NCBI GenBank assembly: GCA_023426245.1
Contig: JAFABB010000034.1
Span: forward strand, 62,001-126,000
Reading direction: 5' to 3'
DNA length: 64,000 bases
Origin: Bacillota bacterium
GTDB taxonomy: Bacteria > Bacillota > UBA4882 > UBA8346
In this document: positions 32,966 to 42,686 of the stretch, one piece after another
Position numbering within the stretch: the first letter of the stretch is position 1
How the letters are laid out: each line of letters starts with the position of its first letter
Program-made: the position numbers and the translations under genes
Notes under the pieces: model-generated
What the model was told of the DNA's origin: nothing
Databases searched by the model: none
Seen by the model: the letters and a program-made list of their open reading frames with translations, nothing else

Positions 32966-34492
32966 TCATTGCACCTGACAGACTAAGCCATTCAGGGTGA
33001 AAGCGGATGGCTTCGTGTTTGAACCGCTATAAGTGACGTTAAATCCAAAGCTAACGGTGGCGCCCGTAGGGATAGCATTGTTATAACTGAGATTAGTCAC
33101 CTTTACGTTCGTTTCGCTTTGAGTATAAACACCATTCCACAGATTGGTGATCTTCTGGTTACCTGGGAAGCTCCAGGCCAGTTCCCAACCGTTTATCCCG
33201 GACGTACCGTTATTCTTAAGGGTTATGTTAATCGTGGCCCCGTTGCCCCAATCATTCTGAATTACATAAGACACTACAACACTGGCGTCAGGATTTGGGG
33301 TCGGGGTTAGGGTCGGTGTAATCACTGTTCCGCTTTTGGCAGCCATTCGCTGGGCGTGGGGTTTAAATACGCTGGCTAAAACGGTATTGTCCTCCAGCAT
33401 ATCAAAATCACTGGTATAAATGTCGTTAAAATTCCAAAACAGGCTTCCGGCTGCATTCCGATTTTCAATTTCACCGAGCATGACCGACCAATATTGGTCT
33501 TTATTATTGTGGACATTCCATTCTTCCATGACAAAAGGTTTGCCGACAACCTCCTGGGCATCGCTGATCCAGGCGTCAATCAGTTTTCGGGTCTGATCAA
33601 CCGTTAAGTTGGCCCAGGACTCGTCCGGATAAGGATGGGCGGTGCTAAAATCAATATATGGCGACTGATGAATATAGATAAAGGGGTTACCGCAGTCTCC
33701 TCCATAGCCGTATGATGTCTGCTGGCCTTCAAGGCCGGCGCTGACCATATGATTGGGGTCCAGAGTCTTGATATAGCCCGCCATTTCATCGACCCAAGCC
33801 CGCAAGGTAATGCCGGTGGTATTTTCTCCGGCATCCTGATAGCGCGGTTCATTCATCAATTCCCAGGAAAAAATCGTCGGATCGTCCTGATAAGCGATGT
33901 TGGTGTAATGATTGATTCTGGTAACCATATGATGAATGAACTGTTTATAATCATCTTTGCAGTTTTGATTGGTAAAGAAAACGGCCCGGTTGGCATAACT
34001 CTTGCCGGGCAGACCTTCCCAGGCAAGCCGGGTATCAATACCACCGTAAGCCTCCCAGAAATTCTCCAAAGTCACAATGACCTTGATGCCGTTTTTTTTG
34101 GCAGATTCCAAAATATAATCGAACTCCATAAATTCCGCCTCGTTATATTGTCCTTTGGCAGTTTCAAACCCATGCCAGGTTTCATGAGAAAACGCCCAAG
34201 TCCGGACCACTTTGACCCCATAGGAAGCCATTTGACTCATCAAGGTATCGATTTAGCCCTTGTTCATGAAATAATTTTCAATATAATCCGTGCTGCTGGT
34301 ATTGGAACCGTCACCATGGGTAAATAAATCATAACAATTGCATCCGGCAAAATAATAAGGCTTGCCGTCCAGGTAAAGCTGGGAGCCTTGCCGGTAAACG
34401 AAGCCGGATGGCGGGGCTGCGCTGGATATGAAGGTTAAACCCAAGATCGATAAGATCAACAATAAAAAAACCATCCATAATAATTTTTTCAT
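32966..34492 (-). pseudogene. GH5 mannanase/cellulase with CBM2, interrupted by an in-frame stop
   Basis: Reading from ATG 34492 (AAAGGAGG eight bases before) there is a signal peptide and the start of a GH5 domain (YLDGKPYYFAGCNCYDL). A TAA at 34255-34253 stops the frame after 79 codons; the same frame then continues for about 430 codons with the rest of the GH5 domain: KVVRTWAFSH, acid/base Glu in SWELMNEPR, nucleophile Glu in FVMEEWNVH, a Pro/Thr linker and a CBM2. The N-terminal motifs look like GH5 mannanases. The reading frame is otherwise undamaged, so the mutation is recent, a sequencing error, or the stop is read through. Confidence 0.8.
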
Positions 34493-34533
34493 CCAAAGCA
34501 CCTCCTTTAATAGGGAATCCAGCCGGTGGTGGA

Positions 34534-34587
34534 CTAGAGCGTATCTTCCCCATTTCTGATTGCCGTTTATTTACGATACGCTCTACT
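34534..34587 (+). repeat. Dispersed repeat, hairpin-B-only copy
   Basis: AGAGCGTATC ... GATACGCTCT with the same 30-base interior as the full copies at 18395-18503 and 52311-52423. Hairpin A is missing. It lies between the GH12 and GH5 genes, where it may act as a processing or termination hairpin. Confidence 0.75.
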
Positions 34588-34644
34588 GGTTATTCCGGCT
34601 GAGTGGAACCGGTTTCCCGGCTCCACTGGCAAACATAAATTGCT

Positions 34645-35760
34645 TTATTGAACCCCGGCTACCGCACCATTGAGGGTAAAATCAGTTGGTTTGGCGTTTG
34701 AACCGCTGTAGGTAATGTTAAACCCGAAACTGGTTGTACTCCCTACCTGGATATCACCATTATAATTCGCATTTTTGACTGTCACGGCGGAACCGCTCTG
34801 GGTATAGGCGCCGTTCCAGAGATTGGTAATCTTTTGGTTGCCCGGAAAATTCCAGTCCAATGTCCAGTTACTAAGCGGCGTTGTACTGTTGTTCTTGATG
34901 CTCACCCCAATCGTAGCTCCGCTACCCCAGTCATTTTGAATGGTATACGATACCAAATAACCGGAACTGCCTGGAGTCGGAGTGACCGTTCCCGTGGGAG
35001 TCGGAGTCGGAGTGGAACCTCCGTTGACTGTAACCGCAAATGAATTGGAGGCACAGCCGACACCACTTTGCCAAAGCTCAAACCCTGCTTCCACATCAAT
35101 CAGATACCACGAATTTTGAATATATCCTCGGGACACAGCATCCTTGATGAAGGCATTGATATCAAAATTGACGGAAGTGGCGGGAGTGGTTCTGACATAA
35201 GCGACATATTTCCAACCCATTTGACTAAACCAAACATCCCAGTCGGTTCCGGCGATAGTTGCCGTAGCAACCTTGGAACCCGCCGGTTGCGGCCCGCCTT
35301 GATGATTAATCCAAATCATCAGCTCAGCGCCGTCCGGTTGACTCCTGGCGGTAGGGGTTGTATTGAACCAAATATCATAGGCGCAATCATAAGCCCCGCT
35401 TCCTAAAGTGATATCCCAATTGCTATTGACGCTGCCGATATTGCCTACCATAATCGGCATTCCGCTGTCAAGGGTGGCATTCCCCCAATGGGCGCCCTTA
35501 AAGATTGAAGGGTAGGAAGCCGGTGCACCGTTACTACTATTGTTATGACCCGATTGAATAACTGTAAAAGCTCCTGTGGTATTGTCAACGCTGAGAGTTT
35601 GCGGTGTAGTCGCGCCCCAGACATTGTTTTGAACCACATAGGCCTTGCCGTTAATATTCACCGTGTCATTGGCTCCCGTGATTGTGACTGTCGCCGCCAG
35701 GATGATTTGGGCTGCCAATAATATCAAAACCGCCAGAAAAACGATGAAAGACTTTTTCAT
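34645..35760 (-). CDS. Secreted GH12 endoglucanase/xyloglucanase with CBM2
   Basis: The 371-residue protein has a signal peptide (to about 23), a GH12 jelly-roll domain (about 24-245) and, after a Thr/Pro linker, a CBM2. The nucleophile Glu is in GAELMIWINHQG (about residue 135) and the acid/base Glu near the end of the domain (IDVEAGFELW). GH12 enzymes cut beta-1,4-glucan or xyloglucan. The ATG at 35760 has AAAGGAG eight bases before; an upstream in-frame start overlaps the GH9 gene and is not supported. Middle gene of a three-gene cellulase cluster. Confidence 0.88.
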   Translation of the reverse strand: MKKSFIVFLAVLILLAAQIILAATVTITGANDTVNINGKAYVVQNNVWGATTPQTLSVDNTTGAFTVIQSGHNNSSNGAPASYPSIFKGAHWGNATLDSGMPIMVGNIGSVNSNWDITLGSGAYDCAYDIWFNTTPTARSQPDGAELMIWINHQGGPQPAGSKVATATIAGTDWDVWFSQMGWKYVAYVRTTPATSVNFDINAFIKDAVSRGYIQNSWYLIDVEAGFELWQSGVGCASNSFAVTVNGGSTPTPTPTGTVTPTPGSSGYLVSYTIQNDWGSGATIGVSIKNNSTTPLSNWTLDWNFPGNQKITNLWNGAYTQSGSAVTVKNANYNGDIQVGSTTSFGFNITYSGSNAKPTDFTLNGAVAGVQ

Positions 35761-35788
35761 AATCACCACTCCTTTAAGCAGATACCCC

Positions 35789-37987
35789 TTATTGGATTTG
35801 ACATGGAGTTCCATTCAAAGTAAAACTGGCTGGTTTGGCGTTTGAACCGCTATAGCTGATGTTAAATCCAAAACTGACCGTAGCGCCCGCTGAGATGACA
35901 TTGTTATATGTAAGATTGGTTACAGTCACAATGGTCCCGCTCTGGGTGTAAGTACCATTCCATAGATTGGATATCTTCTGGTTGCCCGGGAAGCTCCAGG
36001 CCAGTTGCCAACCATTGATTGCGGACGTACCGTTATTTTTAATCGTTACATTGACAGTCGCCCCGTTACCCCAATCATTTTGAATGGTATAGGACACTGC
36101 CACACCGGTGACCGGAGGAGTCGGTGTTACCGTAGGCGTTACTGTCGGCGTTACCGTTGGAGTCACTGTCGGAACGGCCGAATTGTAAAGTTGGGTTGTG
36201 GGTACAATCTCCTTGGCTATAGTGTTGGCTGTGCTCCATGACAGCTGACAGGTTGCATCGCCGGCATTTTCGTAAAACTCTACCGTAATGTTGTATTTTT
36301 GTCCCATAACCAAATCAATGGTACCGGTATCTTCCACAGCGGCATGATCGGTCCAGTTATTGATGATTTCAACATTATTAACCCACATTCTGGCGCCATC
36401 ATCGTGGTTCAAATAAAAAGTGTAAGTTTCGGTGGTACGGGCCTCGATTTGCCCGGTCCAGCGGGCCGAAAAACCGTCGCTGGGTACGCTCGGATCCGAA
36501 GAGCCTCCGCCCCAATTAAAATTAACCGTCGGATCCACCCTGGTTACAAGGGCTGTGCCGGCCAACCCAGTCCCTTGGTAATAGGAGGCCAATAAGCCGG
36601 TACCGTTGCCCGGAGGAGATTCCGGCGCCGGAGTCGGAGTCGGAACAGGGGTGCCACTGGGTCCGCCATTGGCTACATACGAACGGCCGGCGCAACCCAG
36701 TAAAAATGAGGCGTTATAGTCAAGGGCCACTTCATTATTGGTATAATTGGTAACCTGATCTTGTACACCGTCATTATTGTTGGGACCGCCCGCTAATGCG
36801 CCGACCATCCCATGAGTGAAAGAATCGTTTTGATTGGGTTGATTGGCCCGGTGATGCGGATGACGAATCGAACTGCTGCCAACATTGGTTAAAAAGCAAA
36901 TGCCGCTTGGATTGGCACCCAGACAGTAATCGATGATTTGATTGGCTGCCGTAAGATAACTGGAAAGGCCGAATTCCTTATACATCACGTAGATTAAGCC
37001 AGCCTCCGCCGCATCATAGCGTAATACCGCCCATTGATCCAAATAGGGTAGACCATAAGGCGTCTTGGTGAGCGTCTTGGTATACCAATCGAAATTCCAG
37101 ATGATTCCTTTGTAGTACTTTTGGTTGCCGGTCAATTTGTACATCATGATTAAATTGCCCAAAGTCGAATCGTCCCAGCAAAAAGTCCAGGGTTTTTGAT
37201 AGTTGTTGTCGCCACTGTCATTCTTTTGATCCAGCCAGGCGTCCACCGGACTTAGATAGCTCTGATCTCCTGTGGCGACACATAACCAGATCGCGGCCCA
37301 ACTCAGATCGTCATAATTGGAACTTGAGGTATAGTACCCATTGGCTGCGGTTCCCCGTCCGAGATTGGTTTTGGCCACATTGAACATGGCTTTAGCAGTC
37401 GTTAGGCACTGGTTGGCGTATGTAGCATCAACGCTCCGGTAATTAATGGCCATCAAAGCCAAAGCCGCCGCCGTCTGCCCGATAATATCCGACGCGGTGC
37501 CGGATGAAGATGCGGGCCTTGATGTAGTCTGATTTTCCGGTGGTCCCCAATAAGCATGATCGCTGCCGCCGTCCCCGAGCTGAATCACCATGCTGGTACC
37601 GTTCCATGATTTTAAAAAGTAATCGCTGAAAATTTTCAGTTCTTGGAGTAATTTGGTTGTGGCTCCGGCATTGTCGTATTCGGACTTGAATTCATAGAGC
37701 GACCATCCCAAAGTTGAAGCGGAAAACGCAGCCGGCAATGCGAATTTAACATGGTCTCCGGCATCATGAAAACCGCCGGAAACGGCATCCGAAGTGTGAC
37801 AAGCACTCCGCCAGCTTGAAAAGACGTTATTAACGGCCACATCAGGACCACAGCGATTGGCGTCAAACCAAGCCGTGGCTTTGGCAATGGCGTCGGCATA
37901 ATTATAACTGGCAGCGCCAACCCGGAACAATACCCCTCCTGCCACGATCGCCAGGACTACCATCATGAATCCAATGATTTTTTTCAT
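35789..37987 (-). CDS. Secreted GH9 cellulase with PA14 and CBM2 domains
   Basis: The protein of about 732 residues has a signal peptide, a GH9 (alpha/alpha)6 catalytic domain (about 27-445) with DAGDHVKF (catalytic Asp pair), the HHRANQ motif and the acid Glu in NNEVALDYN, a Pro/Thr linker, a PA14 domain (about 475-605: GLLASYYQGTGLAG, YTFYLNHDDGARMWVN), a TVTP repeat linker and a CBM2. Insertion of PA14 between GH9 and CBM2 in place of the usual CBM3c is noteworthy. ATG 37987 with AGAAGGGA upstream. First gene of the cluster, so probably the most expressed. Confidence 0.9.
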   Translation of the reverse strand: MKKIIGFMMVVLAIVAGGVLFRVGAASYNYADAIAKATAWFDANRCGPDVAVNNVFSSWRSACHTSDAVSGGFHDAGDHVKFALPAAFSASTLGWSLYEFKSEYDNAGATTKLLQELKIFSDYFLKSWNGTSMVIQLGDGGSDHAYWGPPENQTTSRPASSSGTASDIIGQTAAALALMAINYRSVDATYANQCLTTAKAMFNVAKTNLGRGTAANGYYTSSSNYDDLSWAAIWLCVATGDQSYLSPVDAWLDQKNDSGDNNYQKPWTFCWDDSTLGNLIMMYKLTGNQKYYKGIIWNFDWYTKTLTKTPYGLPYLDQWAVLRYDAAEAGLIYVMYKEFGLSSYLTAANQIIDYCLGANPSGICFLTNVGSSSIRHPHHRANQPNQNDSFTHGMVGALAGGPNNNDGVQDQVTNYTNNEVALDYNASFLLGCAGRSYVANGGPSGTPVPTPTPAPESPPGNGTGLLASYYQGTGLAGTALVTRVDPTVNFNWGGGSSDPSVPSDGFSARWTGQIEARTTETYTFYLNHDDGARMWVNNVEIINNWTDHAAVEDTGTIDLVMGQKYNITVEFYENAGDATCQLSWSTANTIAKEIVPTTQLYNSAVPTVTPTVTPTVTPTVTPTPPVTGVAVSYTIQNDWGNGATVNVTIKNNGTSAINGWQLAWSFPGNQKISNLWNGTYTQSGTIVTVTNLTYNNVISAGATVSFGFNISYSGSNAKPASFTLNGTPCQIQ

Positions 37988-38084
37988 ACTTACCATCCCT
38001 TCTTTCGCTTTTATTTCAATAGGGTCATCGGTGAATGATTGATTCCAAAGCGCCTCCTTTCCCTAAATTTGCTTTTTTAGGACA

Positions 38085-38192
38085 GCTCCGGCTACAAAGC
38101 GCAAGCGTCTTCGGCTAAAAGTCCGTTTCATATTTCATTCCCAAAGAAGGCAAAGCCCTTTTACCTTATAGCCGGAAGGCTTTAGCCTCCGG
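38085..38192. repeat. REP-like hairpin region upstream of the GH9 gene
   Basis: CCGGAAGGC-TTTA-GCCTCCGG (38172-38192) is a hairpin with one bulge, and AGCTCCGGCT (38085-38094) plus TTCGGCTAAAAG (38109-38120) carry related pieces. Short repeats of this kind are often dispersed in genomes. It lies between two minus-strand genes. Confidence 0.35.
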
Positions 38193-38271
38193 TCAACGTT
38201 CACATTGGCAAGCATTTAAAACGTAGCTTAATGACATTGCCTCTGCACCCCTGTTATGAATGCTCTTTTCT

Positions 38272-39612
38272 TCACTGTTTGGCTTCTACTTTCAAACCGA
38301 GCTCAGCACACATTTGCAAAGTCTGTTCCTTCTCCACCACATTATCAGCGCTCAAAGCCAAGGCAGTTTTCAATAACTTTAATGCTTGGGACCTTTTCTT
38401 TTTATGGCATAATCCCTCGGCGCCATAAATATAGTAGGGCACTTTCATCCCGAACTTCTTGATCCCGACTTGACTTAAATGCACTACTTGATCCCAATTT
38501 CCGGCCACGCGGTAACTTTGAAAAGCCCGGTAAAAATAGAACTCCTGTTGATAGCGTCGGTAAGCTTTAAGATATAAGCCTCCGGCGGTTTGATAATTTT
38601 TATTTTTGAAAGCTCCATAGGCAGCCAGCGCCGGATCGGTAATTTCAATTTTCATCGTCCCTTTCACTTTGGCAAGCCAATCCCTAAAACGAGTTGAGTT
38701 TTCAAATTTCTCAACCACAAGCATGTCCGCAATTTCATCCCGTGAATGATAAAAACCATTCAGCTTGAGGACTTTGAGGATTTCGATCCCGTAATCCGTC
38801 AAAAACGGGGGAATCACTTCTCCGGGCTTAGCGTCAAAGATCCTGGTGTCAAAGGCCGGGGACACTTTTTCTTTAGCTAAAGGTTCAAGCAGTCCCCCTT
38901 TATTTTGGGTTTCCTGATCATCGGAATACTTCCGGGCCAACATTGCAAAATCGGCTCCTTTTTCCAATTGCCTGGCAATCCTGGAGGCCAGTTTCCATTG
39001 GCTTTGGATACCACCGTTTTTTTGGGGGCTCAGCAAAATATGTTGCAGTACCACCGACCAATTTTCCGTCTTTTGACGTTGATAAGCCCCTTCAATCTCC
39101 GTTTGAGGTGCTCGGACGCCGTATTGCAGAGCAATTCCGGGAAAACACTTCAATTTCAACAAATAAATTTGGATCAGTTTTTTTAAATCATTTTCAGTGG
39201 CACAGGAAACACTGTCGAGGTATTCTTGAAATTCCGATTCCGTTGCATATTTGGTTTTAATGAAATGATTCAGGTAGGATTCAATTTCCTGCGGCCCCAC
39301 TTGAACGCCGGAGCGTTTCAACAGGAATTCCTCCACTACCGCCCGGTCGATAATTGTATCTACAAGCAAATCCTGGCGTTCTTCATCGGACTTGCGTAAC
39401 ATCGCCGCCGTGCGGTGCCAGCGTTGAAAAAACTTGTTTTGTTCTTCGTGAAAAACCGCTTCACTGACGAAATTTTCATTAATCTTTACAGCATGGTACC
39501 CCAAGCTCCCGGGCCTCGCTTGGGCTTTCCCAAACCATAAAATTCCGCCTCCGATCATAAGGGTGATTAATAACATACACCCTCCATAAATAGCTCGTTT
39601 TTTGAAAATCAT
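38272..39612 (-). CDS. Secreted parvulin-type peptidyl-prolyl isomerase (SurA/PrsA-like) with C-terminal helical repeats
   Basis: The 446-residue protein has one N-terminal membrane anchor (about 9-29), a SurA_N-like helical region (about 50-170), a parvulin domain (about 185-295: LQHILLSPQKNG, ADFAMLARKYSDDQETQNKGGLL, VIPPFLTDYGIEILKV) and a TPR-like tail (about 330-440). It should help fold exported proteins at the outer face of the membrane. Its place upstream of three secreted cellulases, on the same strand, suggests a foldase for them, though the 285-base gap with hairpins argues for separate transcription. Confidence 0.82.
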   Translation of the reverse strand: MIFKKRAIYGGCMLLITLMIGGGILWFGKAQARPGSLGYHAVKINENFVSEAVFHEEQNKFFQRWHRTAAMLRKSDEERQDLLVDTIIDRAVVEEFLLKRSGVQVGPQEIESYLNHFIKTKYATESEFQEYLDSVSCATENDLKKLIQIYLLKLKCFPGIALQYGVRAPQTEIEGAYQRQKTENWSVVLQHILLSPQKNGGIQSQWKLASRIARQLEKGADFAMLARKYSDDQETQNKGGLLEPLAKEKVSPAFDTRIFDAKPGEVIPPFLTDYGIEILKVLKLNGFYHSRDEIADMLVVEKFENSTRFRDWLAKVKGTMKIEITDPALAAYGAFKNKNYQTAGGLYLKAYRRYQQEFYFYRAFQSYRVAGNWDQVVHLSQVGIKKFGMKVPYYIYGAEGLCHKKKRSQALKLLKTALALSADNVVEKEQTLQMCAELGLKVEAKQ

Positions 39613-40069
39613 TACTCTCCTCCCGTCATTGCCAAATTCAATCTTCTATTCCAATAATTGTAAAGCAAAAACTAAAACTTATCCTTTGCTACCGGCTAAA
39701 CCCGCTATCAAACTAATTCATAAAATCAACTTTTCCGCAGACTGTCTAAAAAGCAATTGAAATCAACAAGAAATACAATATTGGCATCACCGATTTTTGA
39801 CATCGTTGTCATCCGATTGAAATATCCCTTTTTCTTTCATTCAACGGATTGACTTCATCTTATCGTGATTCCCTTAAATTTCCATAGTTACCTTCAAAAA
39901 CCATTTTATCACAAGTGCGCTCGGTGAGCAATATTCAATTTTATGCCATTTTTGTAATGAATACGGTATATTCCCCAACATTCAGTCGGTTCTTATCATG
40001 AGCACTCATCCCATTGCTCTTTGCCCCAGTCCATTTCATTTCTTGGAACCGATCGATTTTAACAGCGAC
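39613..40069. other. Gene-free region of about 450 bases
   Basis: No gene and no striking repeat. A TTGACA at 39797 on the plus strand has only a poor -10 (AAATAT). The promoter of the foldase gene should be here on the minus strand but I cannot place it. Confidence 0.35.
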
Positions 40070-40107
40070 GGTAAAATAAAATATCCTGCCCGAACGCGCG
40101 CAGGATA
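40070..40107 (-). terminator. Terminator of the nitroreductase gene
   Basis: TATCCTGC (40082-40089) pairs with GCAGGATA (40100-40107); on the minus strand TTTTATTTTA follows. It lies 70 bases after the stop codon. Confidence 0.75.
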
Positions 40108-40176
40108 AAAAATTCAATCATCTATTGAAAACCTCGTTCGGAAATTCCAGCCATTTATTACGTTAGGGAGCGTCCT

Positions 40177-40779
40177 TTATTTCCATTGGTCATAAAAAAT
40201 TCTGTGATCTTTACATCCTTCGCTTTTGGGTTTAGGCGCCTCGGCCGCATACCCTACCGGCACCAGAAGCTGGCAGGTAATATGATCCGGTAACCCCAGG
40301 AGGTGGTTTATTTTTTCAATATTGATAAAATCAACGATACAACCCCGCAAATTATGAGAAACAGCAGCGAGAATCATATGTTCGGCTGCTATGTAAACCG
40401 GTGTGCTTTGTACCAAAGTTTTCGATGCTTTCCGGTTTTCGTGTTTTCTCAAAAATTGAACGATATCATCCCCATAGCGCAGTTTATTCCCGATCACACC
40501 ATAGTCATCATCCTTCTGGTTGCCGATATCCCAGCTGATATCACAACAGCAAACAAAGAGGACCGGCGCTTTGGCTACCCAATCCGCCCATAATGTCGCC
40601 CCGGCTATTTCATTTTTAACTTTTGATTCTTTGATCACCCCAAAATAATAATTGCAAGTATCCGTTTCCGGAGCAAGTTTGGCAGATTCCAAAATATCCG
40701 CAATGATGGCATCGCTGATATCCAACTCTTTAAATTTTCTTACGGACCTTCGGTTTCGCATCACTTCCAGTAATTCCAT
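40177..40779 (-). CDS. Nitroreductase-family protein (FMN-dependent)
   Basis: The 200-residue protein starts MELLEVMRNRRSVRKF, the FMN-phosphate-binding signature, and has RGCIVDFINIEKINHLLGLP near the C-terminus. Family members reduce nitro groups, quinones or enones with NAD(P)H, or remodel flavins. The ATG at 40779 follows AGAGGAGG by five bases; an in-frame start 18 codons earlier has no ribosome binding site. A variable insertion (about 75-105) includes an unusual VCCCDI triple Cys. Single-gene unit with its own terminator. Confidence 0.85.
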   Translation of the reverse strand: MELLEVMRNRRSVRKFKELDISDAIIADILESAKLAPETDTCNYYFGVIKESKVKNEIAGATLWADWVAKAPVLFVCCCDISWDIGNQKDDDYGVIGNKLRYGDDIVQFLRKHENRKASKTLVQSTPVYIAAEHMILAAVSHNLRGCIVDFINIEKINHLLGLPDHITCQLLVPVGYAAEAPKPKSEGCKDHRIFYDQWK

Positions 40780-41088
40780 CCTATCCTCCTCTTTTGACTC
40801 ATCATAAGTTCTACAATACCCCATAACTTTCACTTGTCTCCGATAATTGCGGTCCCTTACCGCTTTTGTTTCATAAGACTATTCCACATATATCCAATAC
40901 TCCCTACATCCTATGATCCTGTTTTAACACGGAAGCTAGTTTGATATCGAGCAACCAATTAACCAATGATTCTAAACAAGTACCGGACATGTTTCTCGTG
41001 CTCAATCCCACTCATAAAATATACCAAAATAACATTTCGACTAGAAATCGACTCTACAACGAGGAAACCAAACACTGGAGGAATTTCG

Positions 41089-42270
41089 ATGGATTTACCA
41101 AATCAGAATCGGGCATTATGCAACCTGATTATGTCCGGATATATACCACAACCTATAAGGGGCATAGCCGGGGCAACCGATCCCGGCCCCCGTGATATTC
41201 TTCGCGACCTTGAAAATCCCGACATCCTGACCCCGCCCGTTACCGATGCCGGGTTACTCCCCAATATGAAATTTTCCTTCTCCGACGCCCATATGACATT
41301 AAAACCAGGAGGATGGTCACGGGAAGTTACCGCAAGAGATATGCCGGTTATGACCACGATGGCCGGGGTTAATATGCGCCTGACCCCCGGCGGAGTGCGC
41401 GAGGTTCATTGGCATATTGCCTCCGAATGGTCTTATATGCTTATAGGTAGTGCACGGGTAACCGCCGTTGACCAATGCGGGCGGAACTTCATTGCCGATA
41501 TCGGTCCGGGAGATCTCTGGTATTTTCCCCCGCGCCTTCCCCATTCCCTTCAAGGCTTGAAAGATGGCTGCGAATTTCTGCTTCTTTTTGACGATGGGAA
41601 TTTTTCCGACCTGAATACGATATCCCTATCGGATTTGTTTGCGCACTATCCGAAAGAAGTGCTGGCTGCCAATTTCGGTGTACCGGTGAGTGACTTTAAT
41701 TGCCTCCCTTCCGGGCAGGTCTATATCTATCAGGGTACCGTTCCGGGTCCCTTGGAGTGCGAGGCTGTGCAATCCCCCTATGGAACCGTTCCCCAAAGCT
41801 TCAAGCATCGCTTGTTGGCCCAAAAACCCCGGGAAACGCTGGGGGGGAGTGTACGAATAGCCGATACTTCCAACTTTCCCGTTACAAAAACCACCGCCGC
41901 GGCGCTGGTTGAGATCAAACCTGGGGCGATGCGGGAAATTCATTGGCATAATAATAACGATGAGTTTCAATATTTCATCTCCGGCAAGGCGCGTCAGACA
42001 GTATTTGGGGAAAACGGCAAATCCCGTACCTTTGATTATCGCGCCGGCGATGTCGGCTATGTACCCGTTGGCTATGTACATTATATTCAAAATACAGGCA
42101 ATGAAACGGTTTGGTTTTTGGAAGCCTTCAAGAGCGATCGCTTTGAAGGAATTTCCCTGAACCAAATGATGGCCGTTACCCCTCCCGAGTTGATTGCCGA
42201 TAATATTCATGTCGGACCGGAATTTTTGAATTCGCTGCGCCGAGAGGAATGTCCGGTGGTTCCATGCTAA
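41089..42270 (+). CDS. Bicupin of the oxalate decarboxylase family with altered lid
   Basis: The protein of 393 residues has two cupins, each with manganese ligands: EVHWHIASEWSYM and LPHSLQ in the first, EIHWHNNNDEFQYF and GYVHYI in the second. Overall it follows B. subtilis OxdC closely (LLLFDDGNFS, YPKEVLAANFGV, FEGISLNQMMA). OxdC turns oxalate into formate and CO2. The catalytic lid that reads SENST in OxdC reads SDLNT here, so the proton-donating Glu is Asp; lid changes are known to shift such enzymes toward oxalate oxidase. No signal peptide. The ATG at 41089 has GGAGG seven bases before, preferred over an upstream frame without one. Confidence 0.85.
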   Translation: MDLPNQNRALCNLIMSGYIPQPIRGIAGATDPGPRDILRDLENPDILTPPVTDAGLLPNMKFSFSDAHMTLKPGGWSREVTARDMPVMTTMAGVNMRLTPGGVREVHWHIASEWSYMLIGSARVTAVDQCGRNFIADIGPGDLWYFPPRLPHSLQGLKDGCEFLLLFDDGNFSDLNTISLSDLFAHYPKEVLAANFGVPVSDFNCLPSGQVYIYQGTVPGPLECEAVQSPYGTVPQSFKHRLLAQKPRETLGGSVRIADTSNFPVTKTTAAALVEIKPGAMREIHWHNNNDEFQYFISGKARQTVFGENGKSRTFDYRAGDVGYVPVGYVHYIQNTGNETVWFLEAFKSDRFEGISLNQMMAVTPPELIADNIHVGPEFLNSLRREECPVVPC

Positions 42271-42371
42271 TTTAGGATGGGGATCGAAATCTAATTTCCG
42301 TTCTTTACAAATCCGTTGAATCGCAAATTACGACCTTCCTATTGCCAAAGATTTTACTTCCTATAAACAAA

Positions 42372-42404
42372 AAAAGGCCGCCTCTATTCGAAGCAGCCTC
42401 TTTT
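42372..42404. terminator. Probable bidirectional terminator
   Basis: AAAAAGGC-C-GC pairs with GC-A-GCCT-C-TTTT with two mismatches or bulges, flanked by A run on the left and T run on the right. It lies between the convergent bicupin gene and the small gene at 42486. Confidence 0.5.
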
Positions 42405-42485
42405 CTTCTTTAATCCGGGCAACTGTTATGAAAGACGTTTTTCGATTGAATTTCCGCCCTTCTCATTCTAAATCCCTTGGTTCTC

Positions 42486-42686
42486 TCACTGTAACGTCTG
42501 ATGATGTTCCCCCATCACCCGCACAAACTCCAACAGTTCTTCCTTGGTAAGTCCTAAAATTCCAGGATTTGTCGAATAGAAATAAATCTGATCATTTGCT
42601 TTGGAATAAAATACAACCCAATCCGTAATTGTCGCAATCGCCATTACATCTTTCGGTACTCCATTTTCCAAAGTCCAGGCCATCAT
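42486..42686 (-). CDS. Small hypothetical protein
   Basis: A 66-residue protein of unknown family: starts MMAWTLENGVPKDVMAIATI, then DWVVFYSKANDQIYFYS and a helical end (TKEELLEFVRVMGEHHQTL). AAAAGGGG stands five bases before the ATG at 42686. The balanced composition and clear ribosome binding site argue for a real gene. It stands alone. Confidence 0.55.
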   Translation of the reverse strand: MMAWTLENGVPKDVMAIATITDWVVFYSKANDQIYFYSTNPGILGLTKEELLEFVRVMGEHHQTLQ

